From Solwaraspora sp. WMMA2065 (GTDB lineage Bacteria > Actinomycetota > Actinomycetes > Mycobacteriales > Micromonosporaceae), in the NCBI RefSeq assembly GCF_030345075.1, contig NZ_CP128361.1:5952001-6016000 (forward strand): a DNA stretch of 64,000 nt, written 5' to 3'. Both the position numbers and the translations under genes were made by a program. Each line of letters begins with the position of its first letter. Position 1 is the first letter of the stretch. Under the pieces are notes generated by a model that worked only from the letters and a program-made list of their open reading frames with translations, was not told the DNA's origin and searched no databases. Of this stretch, positions 42,967-51,909 are shown in pieces.

Positions 42967-45900
42967 GTGAGCGAGCGGCCGAAGACGGCAGATTCATTCC
43001 TGTCGCGTCTCCGCCGGCCGGTTGGCCGGCTCAACGATCTGCCGATCTGGTCCAAGCTCGGTCTGATCATGATCGTGCCGACCCTGGCGACGATCGTGGT
43101 CGGTACCAACGGCCTCATCGGGCACCTGGAGACCGCTGGGAACGCGTCTCAGGCACGCACACTTGCCACCTTGGCCGCCGCCTCCGGCGACCTGGCCCAC
43201 GACCTGCAGAACGAGCGGGCCGCCGCAGTGCTCCTGCTCGGCACCGGCAACGAGCAGCGCCGGCAGGGCTACCTCGATGCGTACAACGCCCTGCACGGCA
43301 CCGTCGACGAGGCCCGGACGCCGTACTCGCAGCGCCGCGCGGAGCTGACCGACCTGCCGGTGAACTTCCGTAACCTGCTTTCCCGGATCGACCAGAACCT
43401 CGCCGACCTGCCCGGGGTACGCAGCCAGGTGGTCAACAGCGCCACCGCCGACGGCACCTACCGTCTCACCGAGGCCGCCCGCGCCTACGAGGTGCTGCTC
43501 AGCGACCTGCTCGACATCCGCGACTCGGCCGCCCAGCTGGCCAACGACACCGAGCTGAGCGACCACATGCGGGCCGCCGCTTCGCTGGCCCGCAACAAGG
43601 AGTTCCTCTCCCGTGAGCGGATCGTCGTGCTGCGGGCGTTCAGCCAGAACGCGTTGACCCCGTCACTGCGAACCGACTACATCAGTACCCGGGCCGGCCA
43701 GGCCCAGTCCCGGCAGAGCTTCGAGGCCGCCGCCGTCCAGGAAGACCTGGAGTTCTACAACCAGACGGTGGCCGGTCCGGCGCTGCGGGAAGCGGACACC
43801 TACGGCGGTTTCATCCGGGGCCAGAACGAAGAGTCGATGCGTGACACGCCGTTCGACGCCGACGCCTGGGACGCGGCGCTGACCGGACACGCGGACCTGA
43901 TCCGCACCGTCGAGCAGAAGATCGACAGCGACGTGGTCAACGAGGCCACCATCCTGCGCGACGACGTACAGCAGCAGTTGTTGATCGAGACGATCCTGCT
44001 GCTCGTCGTGCTGCTGCTGGCGATCCTCTTCGCTGCTCTGGTCGCCCAGGCGATGGCGCGTTCGCTGCGTGAACTGCGCCAGGGCGCGCTCGCTGTGGCC
44101 CAGCACGGTCTCCCGCATGCTGTTGCCCGACTGCGGGACCCGCAGGTCACCGCGCAGAGCTCGCCGATGCAACTGGCCAACCAGATCGCCGAGCCGCTGC
44201 CGGTCCGCAGCAAGGACGAGTTCGGTCAGGTGACCGAAGCGTTCAACGCGGTTCACCTGGAGGCGGTCAAGACCGCCGCCGAACAGGCCGCACTGCGTTC
44301 GTCGGTGTCGACGATGTTCGTCAACCTCGCCCGCCGGTCACAGATCCTGGTCGACCGGTTGATCGGCCACCTGGACCGGTTGGAGCGCGGCGAGGAGGAC
44401 CCGGACCGGCTCGGCGAACTCTTCCAGCTCGATCACCTCGCCACCCGGATGCGGCGCAACGACGAGAACCTGCTGGTTCTCGCCGGCGCGGACTCTACCC
44501 GCGTACAGCGTGAGCCGGCGGCACTGAGCGACGTGCTGCGCGCCGCGCAGTCCGAGGTCGAGCACTACACCCGGATCGAATTCGGGATGGTCGACCGGGA
44601 CATCGAGGTCGCCGCGCACGCCGTCAACGACCTGGTCCACCTGGTCGCCGAGCTGTTCGACAACGCCACGGCCTTCTCGCCGCCGGACTCGCAGGTGATG
44701 GTCGAGGCCCGCCGGGTCGGCGACCGTGCCGTGCTCTACGTCGAGGACCGCGGTATCGGCGTCAGCGCCGACCAGCTGCGGGAGCTCAACGACCGGTTGG
44801 CCAACCCGCCGATGGTCGACGTGGCAGTGTCCCGGATGATGGGTCTCGTCGTGGTCGCCCGGCTGGCCAAGCGGCACGGTGTCAAGGTCGAGCTGCGCCC
44901 AGCCGCCGACCGGGGCACAGTCGCCGACGTCACCCTGCCGACCTCGGTGCTGATTCCGCGGGCCCTCGCCGGCCGCAACGCCGCCCCGGCCGCGTTCGGC
45001 TCCGGTGGCGGCCAGGAGATGCCCGCCGTCGCCCGGCCGTCGTTCGCCGCACCCCTTGCGTTGGAGGGCGGCAACGGGCCGTCGGGCGGTGGCTTCGGCG
45101 GCCGACCGGCCGAGCCACCGGCACCGGCACCGGCCGGCCCCCCGCCACGACCGTTCGAACCGGCACCGATCAACGGTGGTGGCCCGGCGACCCCGCCGGC
45201 CGCCCCGGCCCGCCCGATGCCAGCCTGGTCGGACCTGACCGGAGCGACCAACGGCACGAACGGCGCCAACGGCTCCGACGTGCTGGGAGCCCCGCCGGCC
45301 AATGGCCAGCAGCGCACCGGTCCGCTGCCACAGCGCCGATCCAACGATCACTGGACAGTCGACGGCGAGGTGACCGGAGCGGCGCCCACCAGCGGCATCC
45401 CGCGTCAGGCCCCCACCTCGCCGGAGACCCACGGCGCGCCGACCGGCCACCAACCGGTCAGTGGGCAACCGTACGTCCCGCCGGTATCCGCACCCCCGGT
45501 CCGGCCGTTCTCGGCCCCGCCGGCGCCACCACCGGCAGCCGCCCCACAGCCCGCCGCGTTCCAGCAGCCGGCCAGCTTCCAACGCCCGACGCAGCCGCCG
45601 CCGCACCAGCAACGACCGGCGACACCGCCACCGGCTGCTCCGGCACCCTCGGCCGCGCCGCCGCCCAGCGCGGCACCACCGGCCTGGCCGCCGGTCGCGG
45701 CGGAGCAACGGGACACCCCGGCACCGCCGGTCCCGGAGAAGCTCGCTGCGGCGCTGGACATGACCGCCGAACTGCCGAGGGTGTCCCGGTCAGGTCCGGA
45801 CAACGCGGCGACCGCCCAGCACCCGACGATCACCCCGCCAGCGGCACCCAAGCAGTTCGCCGACGAGACCATGGAACTGCCGATCTTCCGCGAGCTCGAG

Positions 45901-46479
45901 TCGGCTTGGTTCCGGACCCGGCGCCCCACCGCAGACGAAGCGCGGGCGGCAGCGGGAGCAATGATCAAGCAGTCCGGTGGTGCGGCCTCGACCGCCACCA
46001 CCCAGCCGATCGCCAAGGTGGAGGCCTCCCAGCCACCCGCTCCGGCGACGGAATCCGGGACGACCACGGCTGGCAGGCCCGGTTCGTCGTTGCCGCGTCG
46101 ACCCGAGCCGGTGGCCGCCACCTCGCGGTCGGCTGCGGCCGGTGGCGGCGGTGGCGAGGGTCCGCAGGACAGCTGGCAGACCGCCGCAGACGACGGCTGG
46201 CGCGCGGCAAGCGCTGCGGCTGATGTCGAAGTGGCCGAAAAGACCCAGGCGGGCCTGCCCAAGCGGGTCCCGATGGCACAGCTAGTACCAGGTGGCGTAG
46301 ACAAGGCGTCAGGTTCGGTACAGCGTCGCACACCGGAAGCGGTCCGTGGGCTATTGTCCGCGTACCACCGTGGTGTGCAACGCGGCCGTACTCAGCCCAA
46401 GGACGACCACTCGACCAACCCGGGGGCGACCCCGGGAGGGCAGCAATCCTCGCAGGCTGGCAAGGAGCATGAGGGATGA
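42967..46479 (+). CDS. cvnA: conservon sensor histidine kinase (CvnA-like, nitrate-sensor type)
   Basis: 1170 residues from GTG 42967 (GAGGAGGG 7 nt upstream). A first helix (about 30-50), an extracytoplasmic helical sensor of the NIT type (about 60-330, with '[20 protein letters not shown]'), a second helix (about 338-362), then HAMP. The dimerisation region has '[19 protein letters not shown]'. The HATPase domain shows '[15 protein letters not shown]', '[12 protein letters not shown]' and '[11 protein letters not shown]'. A Pro-rich tail of over 300 residues ends in the blocks '[13 protein letters not shown]', 'DDGWRAA', '[15 protein letters not shown]' and 'YHRGVQRGR'. It signals to the three proteins encoded downstream. 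It overlaps cvnB by ATGA. Confidence 0.92.
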   Translation: MSERPKTADSFLSRLRRPVGRLNDLPIWSKLGLIMIVPTLATIVVGTNGLIGHLETAGNASQARTLATLAAASGDLAHDLQNERAAAVLLLGTGNEQRRQGYLDAYNALHGTVDEARTPYSQRRAELTDLPVNFRNLLSRIDQNLADLPGVRSQVVNSATADGTYRLTEAARAYEVLLSDLLDIRDSAAQLANDTELSDHMRAAASLARNKEFLSRERIVVLRAFSQNALTPSLRTDYISTRAGQAQSRQSFEAAAVQEDLEFYNQTVAGPALREADTYGGFIRGQNEESMRDTPFDADAWDAALTGHADLIRTVEQKIDSDVVNEATILRDDVQQQLLIETILLLVVLLLAILFAALVAQAMARSLRELRQGALAVAQHGLPHAVARLRDPQVTAQSSPMQLANQIAEPLPVRSKDEFGQVTEAFNAVHLEAVKTAAEQAALRSSVSTMFVNLARRSQILVDRLIGHLDRLERGEEDPDRLGELFQLDHLATRMRRNDENLLVLAGADSTRVQREPAALSDVLRAAQSEVEHYTRIEFGMVDRDIEVAAHAVNDLVHLVAELFDNATAFSPPDSQVMVEARRVGDRAVLYVEDRGIGVSADQLRELNDRLANPPMVDVAVSRMMGLVVVARLAKRHGVKVELRPAADRGTVADVTLPTSVLIPRALAGRNAAPAAFGSGGGQEMPAVARPSFAAPLALEGGNGPSGGGFGGRPAEPPAPAPAGPPPRPFEPAPINGGGPATPPAAPARPMPAWSDLTGATNGTNGANGSDVLGAPPANGQQRTGPLPQRRSNDHWTVDGEVTGAAPTSGIPRQAPTSPETHGAPTGHQPVSGQPYVPPVSAPPVRPFSAPPAPPPAAAPQPAAFQQPASFQRPTQPPPHQQRPATPPPAAPAPSAAPPPSAAPPAWPPVAAEQRDTPAPPVPEKLAAALDMTAELPRVSRSGPDNAATAQHPTITPPAAPKQFADETMELPIFRELESAWFRTRRPTADEARAAAGAMIKQSGGAASTATTQPIAKVEASQPPAPATESGTTTAGRPGSSLPRRPEPVAATSRSAAAGGGGGEGPQDSWQTAADDGWRAASAAADVEVAEKTQAGLPKRVPMAQLVPGGVDKASGSVQRRTPEAVRGLLSAYHRGVQRGRTQPKDDHSTNPGATPGGQQSSQAGKEHEG

Positions 46480-46880
46480 CAACTACGCAGGATCTCGGTT
46501 GGCTGCTGGCCAACTTCGCCGATCGCGTGCCGGGGGTCGCTCACGCGATTGCGGTCTCAGCGGACGGTCTGCTCCTGGCGGCGTCCCGGGATCTTCCCCG
46601 GGACCGTGCGGACCAGCTCGCGGCCATCGCCTCCGGACTGGTCAGCCTCACCCAGGGCGCGGCGCGGTGTTTCGAGGGTGGTGCGGTGCTGCAGACAGTG
46701 GTTGAGATGGACAACGGCTTCCTCTTCCTCATGTCGATCTCGGACGGTTCGTCGTTCGCGGTACTGGCCGCCCGAAGCTCTGACGTCGGCCAGGTGGGGT
46801 ACGAGATGGCTCTGCTGGTGGACCGGGTTGGCGAGGCGCTGACGCCAGCGCCCCGCACGGCCGCCGGAATGCTGGGCTGA
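46476..46880 (+). CDS. cvnB: Roadblock/LC7 protein (CvnB-like)
   Basis: 134 residues, a single Roadblock/LC7 domain: '[20 protein letters not shown]', '[20 protein letters not shown]', '[20 protein letters not shown]' and '[16 protein letters not shown]'. In conservons this protein is thought to bridge the kinase and the small GTPase. The start ATG overlaps the kinase stop. A strong hairpin separates it from the DUF742 gene. Confidence 0.95.
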   Translation: MTTTQDLGWLLANFADRVPGVAHAIAVSADGLLLAASRDLPRDRADQLAAIASGLVSLTQGAARCFEGGAVLQTVVEMDNGFLFLMSISDGSSFAVLAARSSDVGQVGYEMALLVDRVGEALTPAPRTAAGMLG

Positions 46881-46892
46881 CCACGCTGACGA

Positions 46893-46927
46893 GACCGGTG
46901 CCGGCGTCGACGACCGGCACCGGTCTA
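46893..46927 (+). terminator. 13-bp perfect hairpin inside the conservon
   Basis: Arms AGACCGGTGCCGG (46893-46905) and CCGGCACCGGTCT (46915-46927) with loop CGTCGACGA, in the 118-bp gap between cvnB and cvnC. No T-tract. It is probably a partial terminator or RNA-processing element tuning output within the operon. Confidence 0.65.
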
Positions 46928-46998
46928 GCAGAGAAGAACTGGACGCTACGAGCTCCGACAGGTGGAGCTGCGGGCAGGACGAGAGGGGGTGACGGCAG

Positions 46999-47376
46999 AT
47001 GACCGAGCGCGATGAACCGACCGGTGCTCTGGTCAGGCCGTACGCCGTTACCCGTGGTCGTACCCGGCCGAAGCTGGAAATCGCCCTCGAGGCGCTCGTG
47101 GAAACGACGGTGCGCGGCCGGTCCTCAGGCGCTGTGCAAGGCGGCTCGGGCCGGGAGCACCAATACATTGCCGCGCTATGTGACGGCCGGCTGCAGTCGC
47201 TCGCTGAGATCGCGGCGCGGATGCAGCTCCCACTCGGAGTAGCCCGGGTCATCATCGCGGACATGGCCTCGGACGGCCTGGTCGCGGTGTACGAGCCGAC
47301 ATCCTTGGACGACACGAACGACGCGGTGGGCACGGAACTGCTGGAGAGGGTGCTGAGTGGACTTCGCAGGCTCTGA
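46999..47376 (+). CDS. cvnC: DUF742 protein (CvnC-like)
   Basis: 125 residues. A basic N-terminus 'LVRPYAVTRGRTRPKLEIAL' is followed by a winged-helix-like DUF742 body: 'EHQYIAALCDGRLQSLAEIA', 'MQLPLGVARVIIADMASDGL' and 'LLERVLSGLRRL'. The role in conservons is adaptor-like and not well defined. ATG 46999 has GAGAGGGGG about 11 nt upstream. It overlaps the GTPase gene by 20 bp. Confidence 0.94.
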   Translation: MTERDEPTGALVRPYAVTRGRTRPKLEIALEALVETTVRGRSSGAVQGGSGREHQYIAALCDGRLQSLAEIAARMQLPLGVARVIIADMASDGLVAVYEPTSLDDTNDAVGTELLERVLSGLRRL

Positions 47377-47965
47377 CATGGCGCACCGCCCCATGGCCGG
47401 GCGCGTGACATCGGCGAAGATTGTGATCGCCGGTGGGTTTGGCGTCGGCAAGACGACGCTGGTCGGCTCGGTCTCGGAGATCACGCCGTTGACCACCGAG
47501 GCGATCATGACCTCGGCCGGTGTCGGCGTGGACGACACGCGACAGGTGCCGGGAAAGACGACCACCACGGTCGCCATGGACTTCGGACGTATCTCGATCG
47601 ACCGAGATCTGATCCTCTATCTGTTCGGTACGCCGGGCCAGACTCGATTCTGGTTCATGTGGGACGAACTGGTGCGAGGAGCGATCGGGGCGGTGGTGCT
47701 GGTCGACACCCGTCGACTAGCCGACTGCTTCGCGGCGATCGACTTCTTCGAGCATCGGCGGCTGCCCTACCTGGTGGCGATCAACTGCTTCGACGGCATG
47801 CAGTACCACGATCCGCAGGACGTGCGTGACGCGCTGGCCATCTCCAGCGACGTCCCTGTCGTCCCGTGTGACGCGCGGAACCGTGAGTCGACGAAGCACG
47901 TGCTGATCTCGCTGGTCGAGTACGTGCTGACCATGCGGCGTCAGCGCGCGGTGGCACCGGCCTGA
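47357..47965 (+). CDS. cvnD: conservon GTPase (CvnD-like)
   Basis: 202 residues from GTG 47357. P-loop 'IVIAGGFGVGKTTLVGSV' (about 23-40), a Thr-rich switch 'KTTTTVAMDFGRI', G3-like 'LFGTPGQTRFWFMW', and 'VAINCFDG' where classical GTPases have NKxD. This substitution is typical of CvnD proteins. The C-terminus ends 'LVEYVLTMRRQRAVAPA'. It is the probable output switch of the membrane-associated conservon complex. A strong terminator follows. Confidence 0.95.
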   Translation: MDFAGSDMAHRPMAGRVTSAKIVIAGGFGVGKTTLVGSVSEITPLTTEAIMTSAGVGVDDTRQVPGKTTTTVAMDFGRISIDRDLILYLFGTPGQTRFWFMWDELVRGAIGAVVLVDTRRLADCFAAIDFFEHRRLPYLVAINCFDGMQYHDPQDVRDALAISSDVPVVPCDARNRESTKHVLISLVEYVLTMRRQRAVAPA

Positions 47966-48010
47966 CCGCCCCGACCCACCCGGCACGGACTCTCCCGATC
48001 TGCGACCCGA

Positions 48011-48041
48011 ACCGGCGGCACCTGACCCAGGTGCCGCCGGT
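48011..48041 (+). terminator. terminator hairpin after the conservon
   Basis: Perfect 14-bp arms ACCGGCGGCACCTG and CAGGTGCCGCCGGT with an ACC loop, 45 bp after the GTPase stop. It could serve both convergent transcripts. Confidence 0.75.
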
Positions 48042-48183
48042 AGGTGTCGTTTGCGGCCGGCCCGCGTGTGGTGCCTGCCGACATCAGCGGGGTGGGAGCG
48101 ACATCGGCGTGGGCGGCAGTGGCACCTGCGGCAGGACGGGCGTTCCACGACGGGTGTACGGAGCACGGCGGGCACGACTCTCG

Positions 48184-48221
48184 GGCACCAGGCCCGAGCA
48201 GGCCGGCACCAGGCCCGAGCA
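48184..48221. repeat. 17-bp direct repeat, period 21
   Basis: GGCACCAGGCCCGAGCA occurs at 48184-48200 and 48205-48221, in the 216-bp gene-free gap between the conservon terminator and the convergent 820-aa gene. Confidence 0.6.
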
Positions 48222-48257
48222 CGCGGGTACCCGTCAGCGGCGGGTGGTGACCCCCGG

Positions 48258-50720
48258 TCAGGAGTGGTGACCGGCCGGTCGGTACTCGTACTCGCGGCCG
48301 TCGCCCTGTCCGCTCTGGTCCCGGCTGAAGTCCCATCCGCCGGCGGCTTCCCGGCCGGGCCGTCCGCCGACGGCGTACCCGCCGATCTCCTGACCTCGAC
48401 GCCAGCCCCGGAAGTAGCCGTTGGTGTGTTCGGCGATGCTCGCCGCGTCTCGGACGATCCGCAGCGGGCGCTCGTCGCGCAGCGGTGAGCCCGGAACCAG
48501 GTTGGCCTGCGGCACCCGCTTCGGTAGCCCGGCGTTGGTTGCGGCACCGATCGACGGCTGCGCGGCCAACTCGGCAGCCCGCCAGCCGTTGTCCGCCTGC
48601 GTCGCGAACTCCGCCCCGTCGGTTTCCGGATGCCGGACGAACCAGGCCGACCGTGCCGCCGCGAAGATCAGCAGGTCGCCGTCGCCCTCATCGGGTACGG
48701 GCGGGGCGCTCAGCGGCTCTACGGCGGCCCGACGGCCGCGACCGTACTCGGTGGGCTGGGGAGCGTCCACGAGACGCAGCGGTGGAGTCTCCGCCGGGGC
48801 GTCGGGCCGGCTGTAGTCGTCGGGCCGGTAGCTGTCGGGCCGTCCGTAGCCGTCGGCTCGGAAGTCGTCCTGTCGGACCTGGTCGGCGACCGGCGGTTCG
48901 ACCAGACGCAGCATCGGTGGCTCCGGCGGCAGGTCGTCGGCCAGCCACGGTGGCTTGACCCGGCCGCTGTGCCCGTTGGACGCGGCCGGCAGGTGTTCCT
49001 CGTGCCCTCCCGGGTAGACCGGATCGGGCTCGTCAGCGCCGTCGGGACCGGGCGGCACCAGCGGCCAGTTGGACCGGGAACCGGGTGGTGACGACGTCGG
49101 CGGACCGGGTCGGGGGGCGGGAACGGGCAGGCTGTAATCGGTCGCGGAGAAGCCTCCGGTCGGCGGCTCGGCGAGCGGCGAACCACTGACCGGTGCTGCC
49201 GAGGCCGGTGCCCCGGACATCGGTGCCCCGGACATCGGGCTGCCAGAGACCGGGTGCGCCGACACCGGGGTCCCGGAGACCGGCGCCGTACCCGCCGGTG
49301 GCGCCGACTGTGGCGAGATGGTCGGGGCGGGGCCGGCCGGACCGGCACCTGCCCGGGTGTTCGGCCGAGGGGTGATCGGGGTCGGCCGGCGCTGTGCCCG
49401 CGCGTCGTTGATGGCAGCAGTGGTGAGCGTGGCGCGGAACGGCTCGCCGGCGTCCGCTGGTGCGATGCCGGGACGTTGCGCCGGCATCGGGGTCATCCCG
49501 GGCGGTGGCGGGGGAGGGGGAGGGGCGGACACCGGACGGTCGCTGCCCGGTTCGGCGGAACGCCGGGCCACCGGGGCGAGTGGGGTGAGTGGCGTCGGCG
49601 CGTTCGGCGGCGGCGCCACCGGGGCCGGTGCCACCGGCGGCGTGGTCATCGGCTGAGGGGAGGTGGGGGTGCCACCGCCTACCGGCTGCGGGCGGGCCCG
49701 CCGGCCGCCGGCGGGGGTGCGACTCGGGCCGGCGTCCGGGGCCGGCGGTACCGCGTGCAGCCCGGGTGCCGGCGGCCCGGAGGTCGGGTCGGCCGCCCGG
49801 CGCGCTGCGTGCGGCGCGCCGATCGGGGGCGGGGCGACGACCCGGGCGGTCAGGGTGGCGACCAGGGCATCGGCGGCGGCGTCGCAGGCCCGGACGGCGG
49901 CGACGGCGTGCCGCACCGTCTCGGCGGTGGCCGAGGTGAGCGCCTTGTTGACAGTGCTGCGGCGGGGCGACTCGACGATCGCCACCCGTAGGGCGGTCAC
50001 CGCCGCGTCGATGGTCTGCGCGTCGGCCACCCCGTCGGAGGCGAGGTGGGCGGCGACCGCGTCAGCGGCGACGGTGAGCTCGCGGTTGCGTGAGCTGGTG
50101 CCGCTGAGCATGCCCGGCTCCGGCAGGGCGTCGAGCACCGCGAGCGCGACCGGCTCGGCCGGGTCGGGGTAGGCCCGCAGCGCGGCCGGGTACAGCTCCC
50201 GGAGCACCTCGCGCAGTGCCACGGCGGCGGCCTGCCGGCCGTTGGCCAACGCGGCGTGCGCGGCCAGCACCGGCTTGTACGCGACAAGGTCGCGGGAGAC
50301 GGGCAGGGCCACCGCGGACATCGCCCCGGCCTGGAGCGACCGGGCCAGCCCGACGGCGCGCCGCTGGGCCGGCGCGGAGGACATCTCGTCCAGCGACTCG
50401 TCGTCGGCGAACCGCTCGGCGTAGTCGTCCGCGGCGTCGTCGTCGGCCACCGCGAGTGGGCGACCGGCAGCGGTCAGCAGCGAGGTGACGACGTGGTCGT
50501 CACTGTCGGCGGCGATGGCAGCTCCGCTCGCGCCACCCGACCGCTCGATGAGCATGCAGCTCAGCCGGGCGTAGCCAGCCGGGTCGTCGCCGATCTCGCA
50601 GACGTCGAGCAGCCGGCCGGCGTCGTCGACTATCGCGGCGGACAGGGCCGGACCGGTCGAAGCCGACCGGGCAGCCCGGTCCGCCGATGCCAGACCGCAG
50701 TACACCCGCACGAGCGCCAC
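48258..50720 (-). CDS. 820-aa proline-rich protein with a conservon-kinase-like C-terminus
   Basis: I chose GTG 50720 (GAGGAGG 7 nt upstream); ATG 50750 is also open. Residues 1-320 form an Ala-rich domain ('ALSAAIVDDAGRLLDVCEIG', 'DPAGYARLSCMLIERSGGAS', 'VALREVLRELYPAALRAYPD') whose order loosely resembles the RNase H-like DEDD domain of IS110-type transposases, but the acidic residues are not convincingly kept. A Pro-rich linker of about 380 residues follows. The last 130 residues carry 'DLLIFAAARSAWFVR', 'DNGWRAAELAAQ', '[15 protein letters not shown]' and 'YFRGWRRGQ', matching in order the tail of the facing conservon kinase. No signal peptide. Function unknown; a link to conservon signalling is inferred. 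Confidence 0.75.
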   Translation of the reverse strand: MALVRVYCGLASADRAARSASTGPALSAAIVDDAGRLLDVCEIGDDPAGYARLSCMLIERSGGASGAAIAADSDDHVVTSLLTAAGRPLAVADDDAADDYAERFADDESLDEMSSAPAQRRAVGLARSLQAGAMSAVALPVSRDLVAYKPVLAAHAALANGRQAAAVALREVLRELYPAALRAYPDPAEPVALAVLDALPEPGMLSGTSSRNRELTVAADAVAAHLASDGVADAQTIDAAVTALRVAIVESPRRSTVNKALTSATAETVRHAVAAVRACDAAADALVATLTARVVAPPPIGAPHAARRAADPTSGPPAPGLHAVPPAPDAGPSRTPAGGRRARPQPVGGGTPTSPQPMTTPPVAPAPVAPPPNAPTPLTPLAPVARRSAEPGSDRPVSAPPPPPPPPGMTPMPAQRPGIAPADAGEPFRATLTTAAINDARAQRRPTPITPRPNTRAGAGPAGPAPTISPQSAPPAGTAPVSGTPVSAHPVSGSPMSGAPMSGAPASAAPVSGSPLAEPPTGGFSATDYSLPVPAPRPGPPTSSPPGSRSNWPLVPPGPDGADEPDPVYPGGHEEHLPAASNGHSGRVKPPWLADDLPPEPPMLRLVEPPVADQVRQDDFRADGYGRPDSYRPDDYSRPDAPAETPPLRLVDAPQPTEYGRGRRAAVEPLSAPPVPDEGDGDLLIFAAARSAWFVRHPETDGAEFATQADNGWRAAELAAQPSIGAATNAGLPKRVPQANLVPGSPLRDERPLRIVRDAASIAEHTNGYFRGWRRGQEIGGYAVGGRPGREAAGGWDFSRDQSGQGDGREYEYRPAGHHS

Positions 50721-50779
50721 CGCGCCGTCCTCCTCCCGGACACCCGTCATGCCAAGGACTGATGGTCCCTGGTGAGGGG

Positions 50780-51793
50780 TCAGTCGCGCCAGTCCGCAGC
50801 GGCAGAGATCTTGCCGATAATCGTGCGCCAGCCGAGACTTGCCGTTTGTGCCCCGATTTTCTTCAACTTGCGGCGCGCCATGAAACCGCCGATGCCGCCG
50901 TCAACCGTCGACCTTAGCGCCTCGTCAAGATCGTCCAGCCTGGATCCGGTGGAGAGCATGTCCAGCACTGAGGGCATCCGCAGAGCGTACGCGAGGTCCC
51001 TCGCGACCTCGCCGGACTGGATCAGCAGCGCCGCGTCCCAGGCGTCGTGGCCGCCTCGCAGGTTCTCCACCACGAGATCGAGTTCGTAGGTGTCCTCCGG
51101 GAGCGCCGCGACGTCCGCCGGCTGCAGCCGGTCGACCAGATCCGGCCAGCTGTCCAGCTGCGCGAGGTCGTGCGACGCGCCGGACCGGACGAAACTGACG
51201 AGCGCCTCGGGGTCGCGGAACAGCAGCAGCTTGCCCCGGTGGCTGAGGAAGATCGGCACCTCTTCACCGCCGTCGGCCGACTCGGTGACATCGACATCGG
51301 CATCCGCATCGGCGACTTCGTCGGCGTCGTCACTCCCACCGGCTGCGTCACCCTTGCCGGCCTTGCCACCCTTGCCCGACTTGCTCGTTGACCCGGCCTG
51401 CTGCTCCTTCTCTTCCTCCGCGAGCGCTGCGGCGAACTCCTCGTCCAGGATGACCACGGACTCGTCGTCCTCGTCCTCCTCGGCGGCTGCCCGCTGCCGA
51501 GCGGCGAACAGATCATCCTCCTCGCGCTCGGAGATGTCGGTCGGGGTCAACGCGGCGGACGGCCGGTAGGCGCGCAGCGTGTAGCCGACGCCAGCCGGCA
51601 ACGCGATCTCGACCGGGTCGATCCGTACGTCCTGCCAGAGCGACCGGTCGGCGGCGAGCGCCGTGTCGTCGGGGTCGGATACGGTGTCGGCCGCTGCTTC
51701 GACGTCGGCCGTCGCGGCGTCCACCGCGTCGTCAGGACCCTCGGATCCGGCCGTGCGCCGGTCGGCATCGGGCTGGTTCGGCAACTTGGCCAC
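50780..51793 (-). CDS. acidic protein of unknown function
   Basis: 337 residues from GTG 51793 (GGAGG 5 nt upstream). The N-terminal half is acidic and low-complexity, with an Asp-rich run and a short Lys/Gly patch ('SKSGKGGKAGKG'). The C-terminal 165 residues look folded: 'PIFLSHRGKLLLFRDPEALV', 'LDSWPDLVDRLQPADVAALP', 'YELDLVVENLRGGHDAWDAA' and 'SLGWRTIIGKISAAADWRD'. I do not recognise a catalytic motif; relatives in this group of bacteria are sometimes labelled primosomal, without support I can see. It lies 59 bp upstream of the 820-aa gene on the same strand, probably one operon. Confidence 0.65.
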   Translation of the reverse strand: MAKLPNQPDADRRTAGSEGPDDAVDAATADVEAAADTVSDPDDTALAADRSLWQDVRIDPVEIALPAGVGYTLRAYRPSAALTPTDISEREEDDLFAARQRAAAEEDEDDESVVILDEEFAAALAEEEKEQQAGSTSKSGKGGKAGKGDAAGGSDDADEVADADADVDVTESADGGEEVPIFLSHRGKLLLFRDPEALVSFVRSGASHDLAQLDSWPDLVDRLQPADVAALPEDTYELDLVVENLRGGHDAWDAALLIQSGEVARDLAYALRMPSVLDMLSTGSRLDDLDEALRSTVDGGIGGFMARRKLKKIGAQTASLGWRTIIGKISAAADWRD

Positions 51794-51909
51794 GCTGACC
51801 TCCGTGTGTTCTCCGGTGACGGCGCCCAGACCCGGACTGTCGGGTGGGTGACTCTGCGCACACCCTAGTGGGCTGCCCGCCGTGTGGCATGCCCGGACCC
51901 CGTCCCGCC

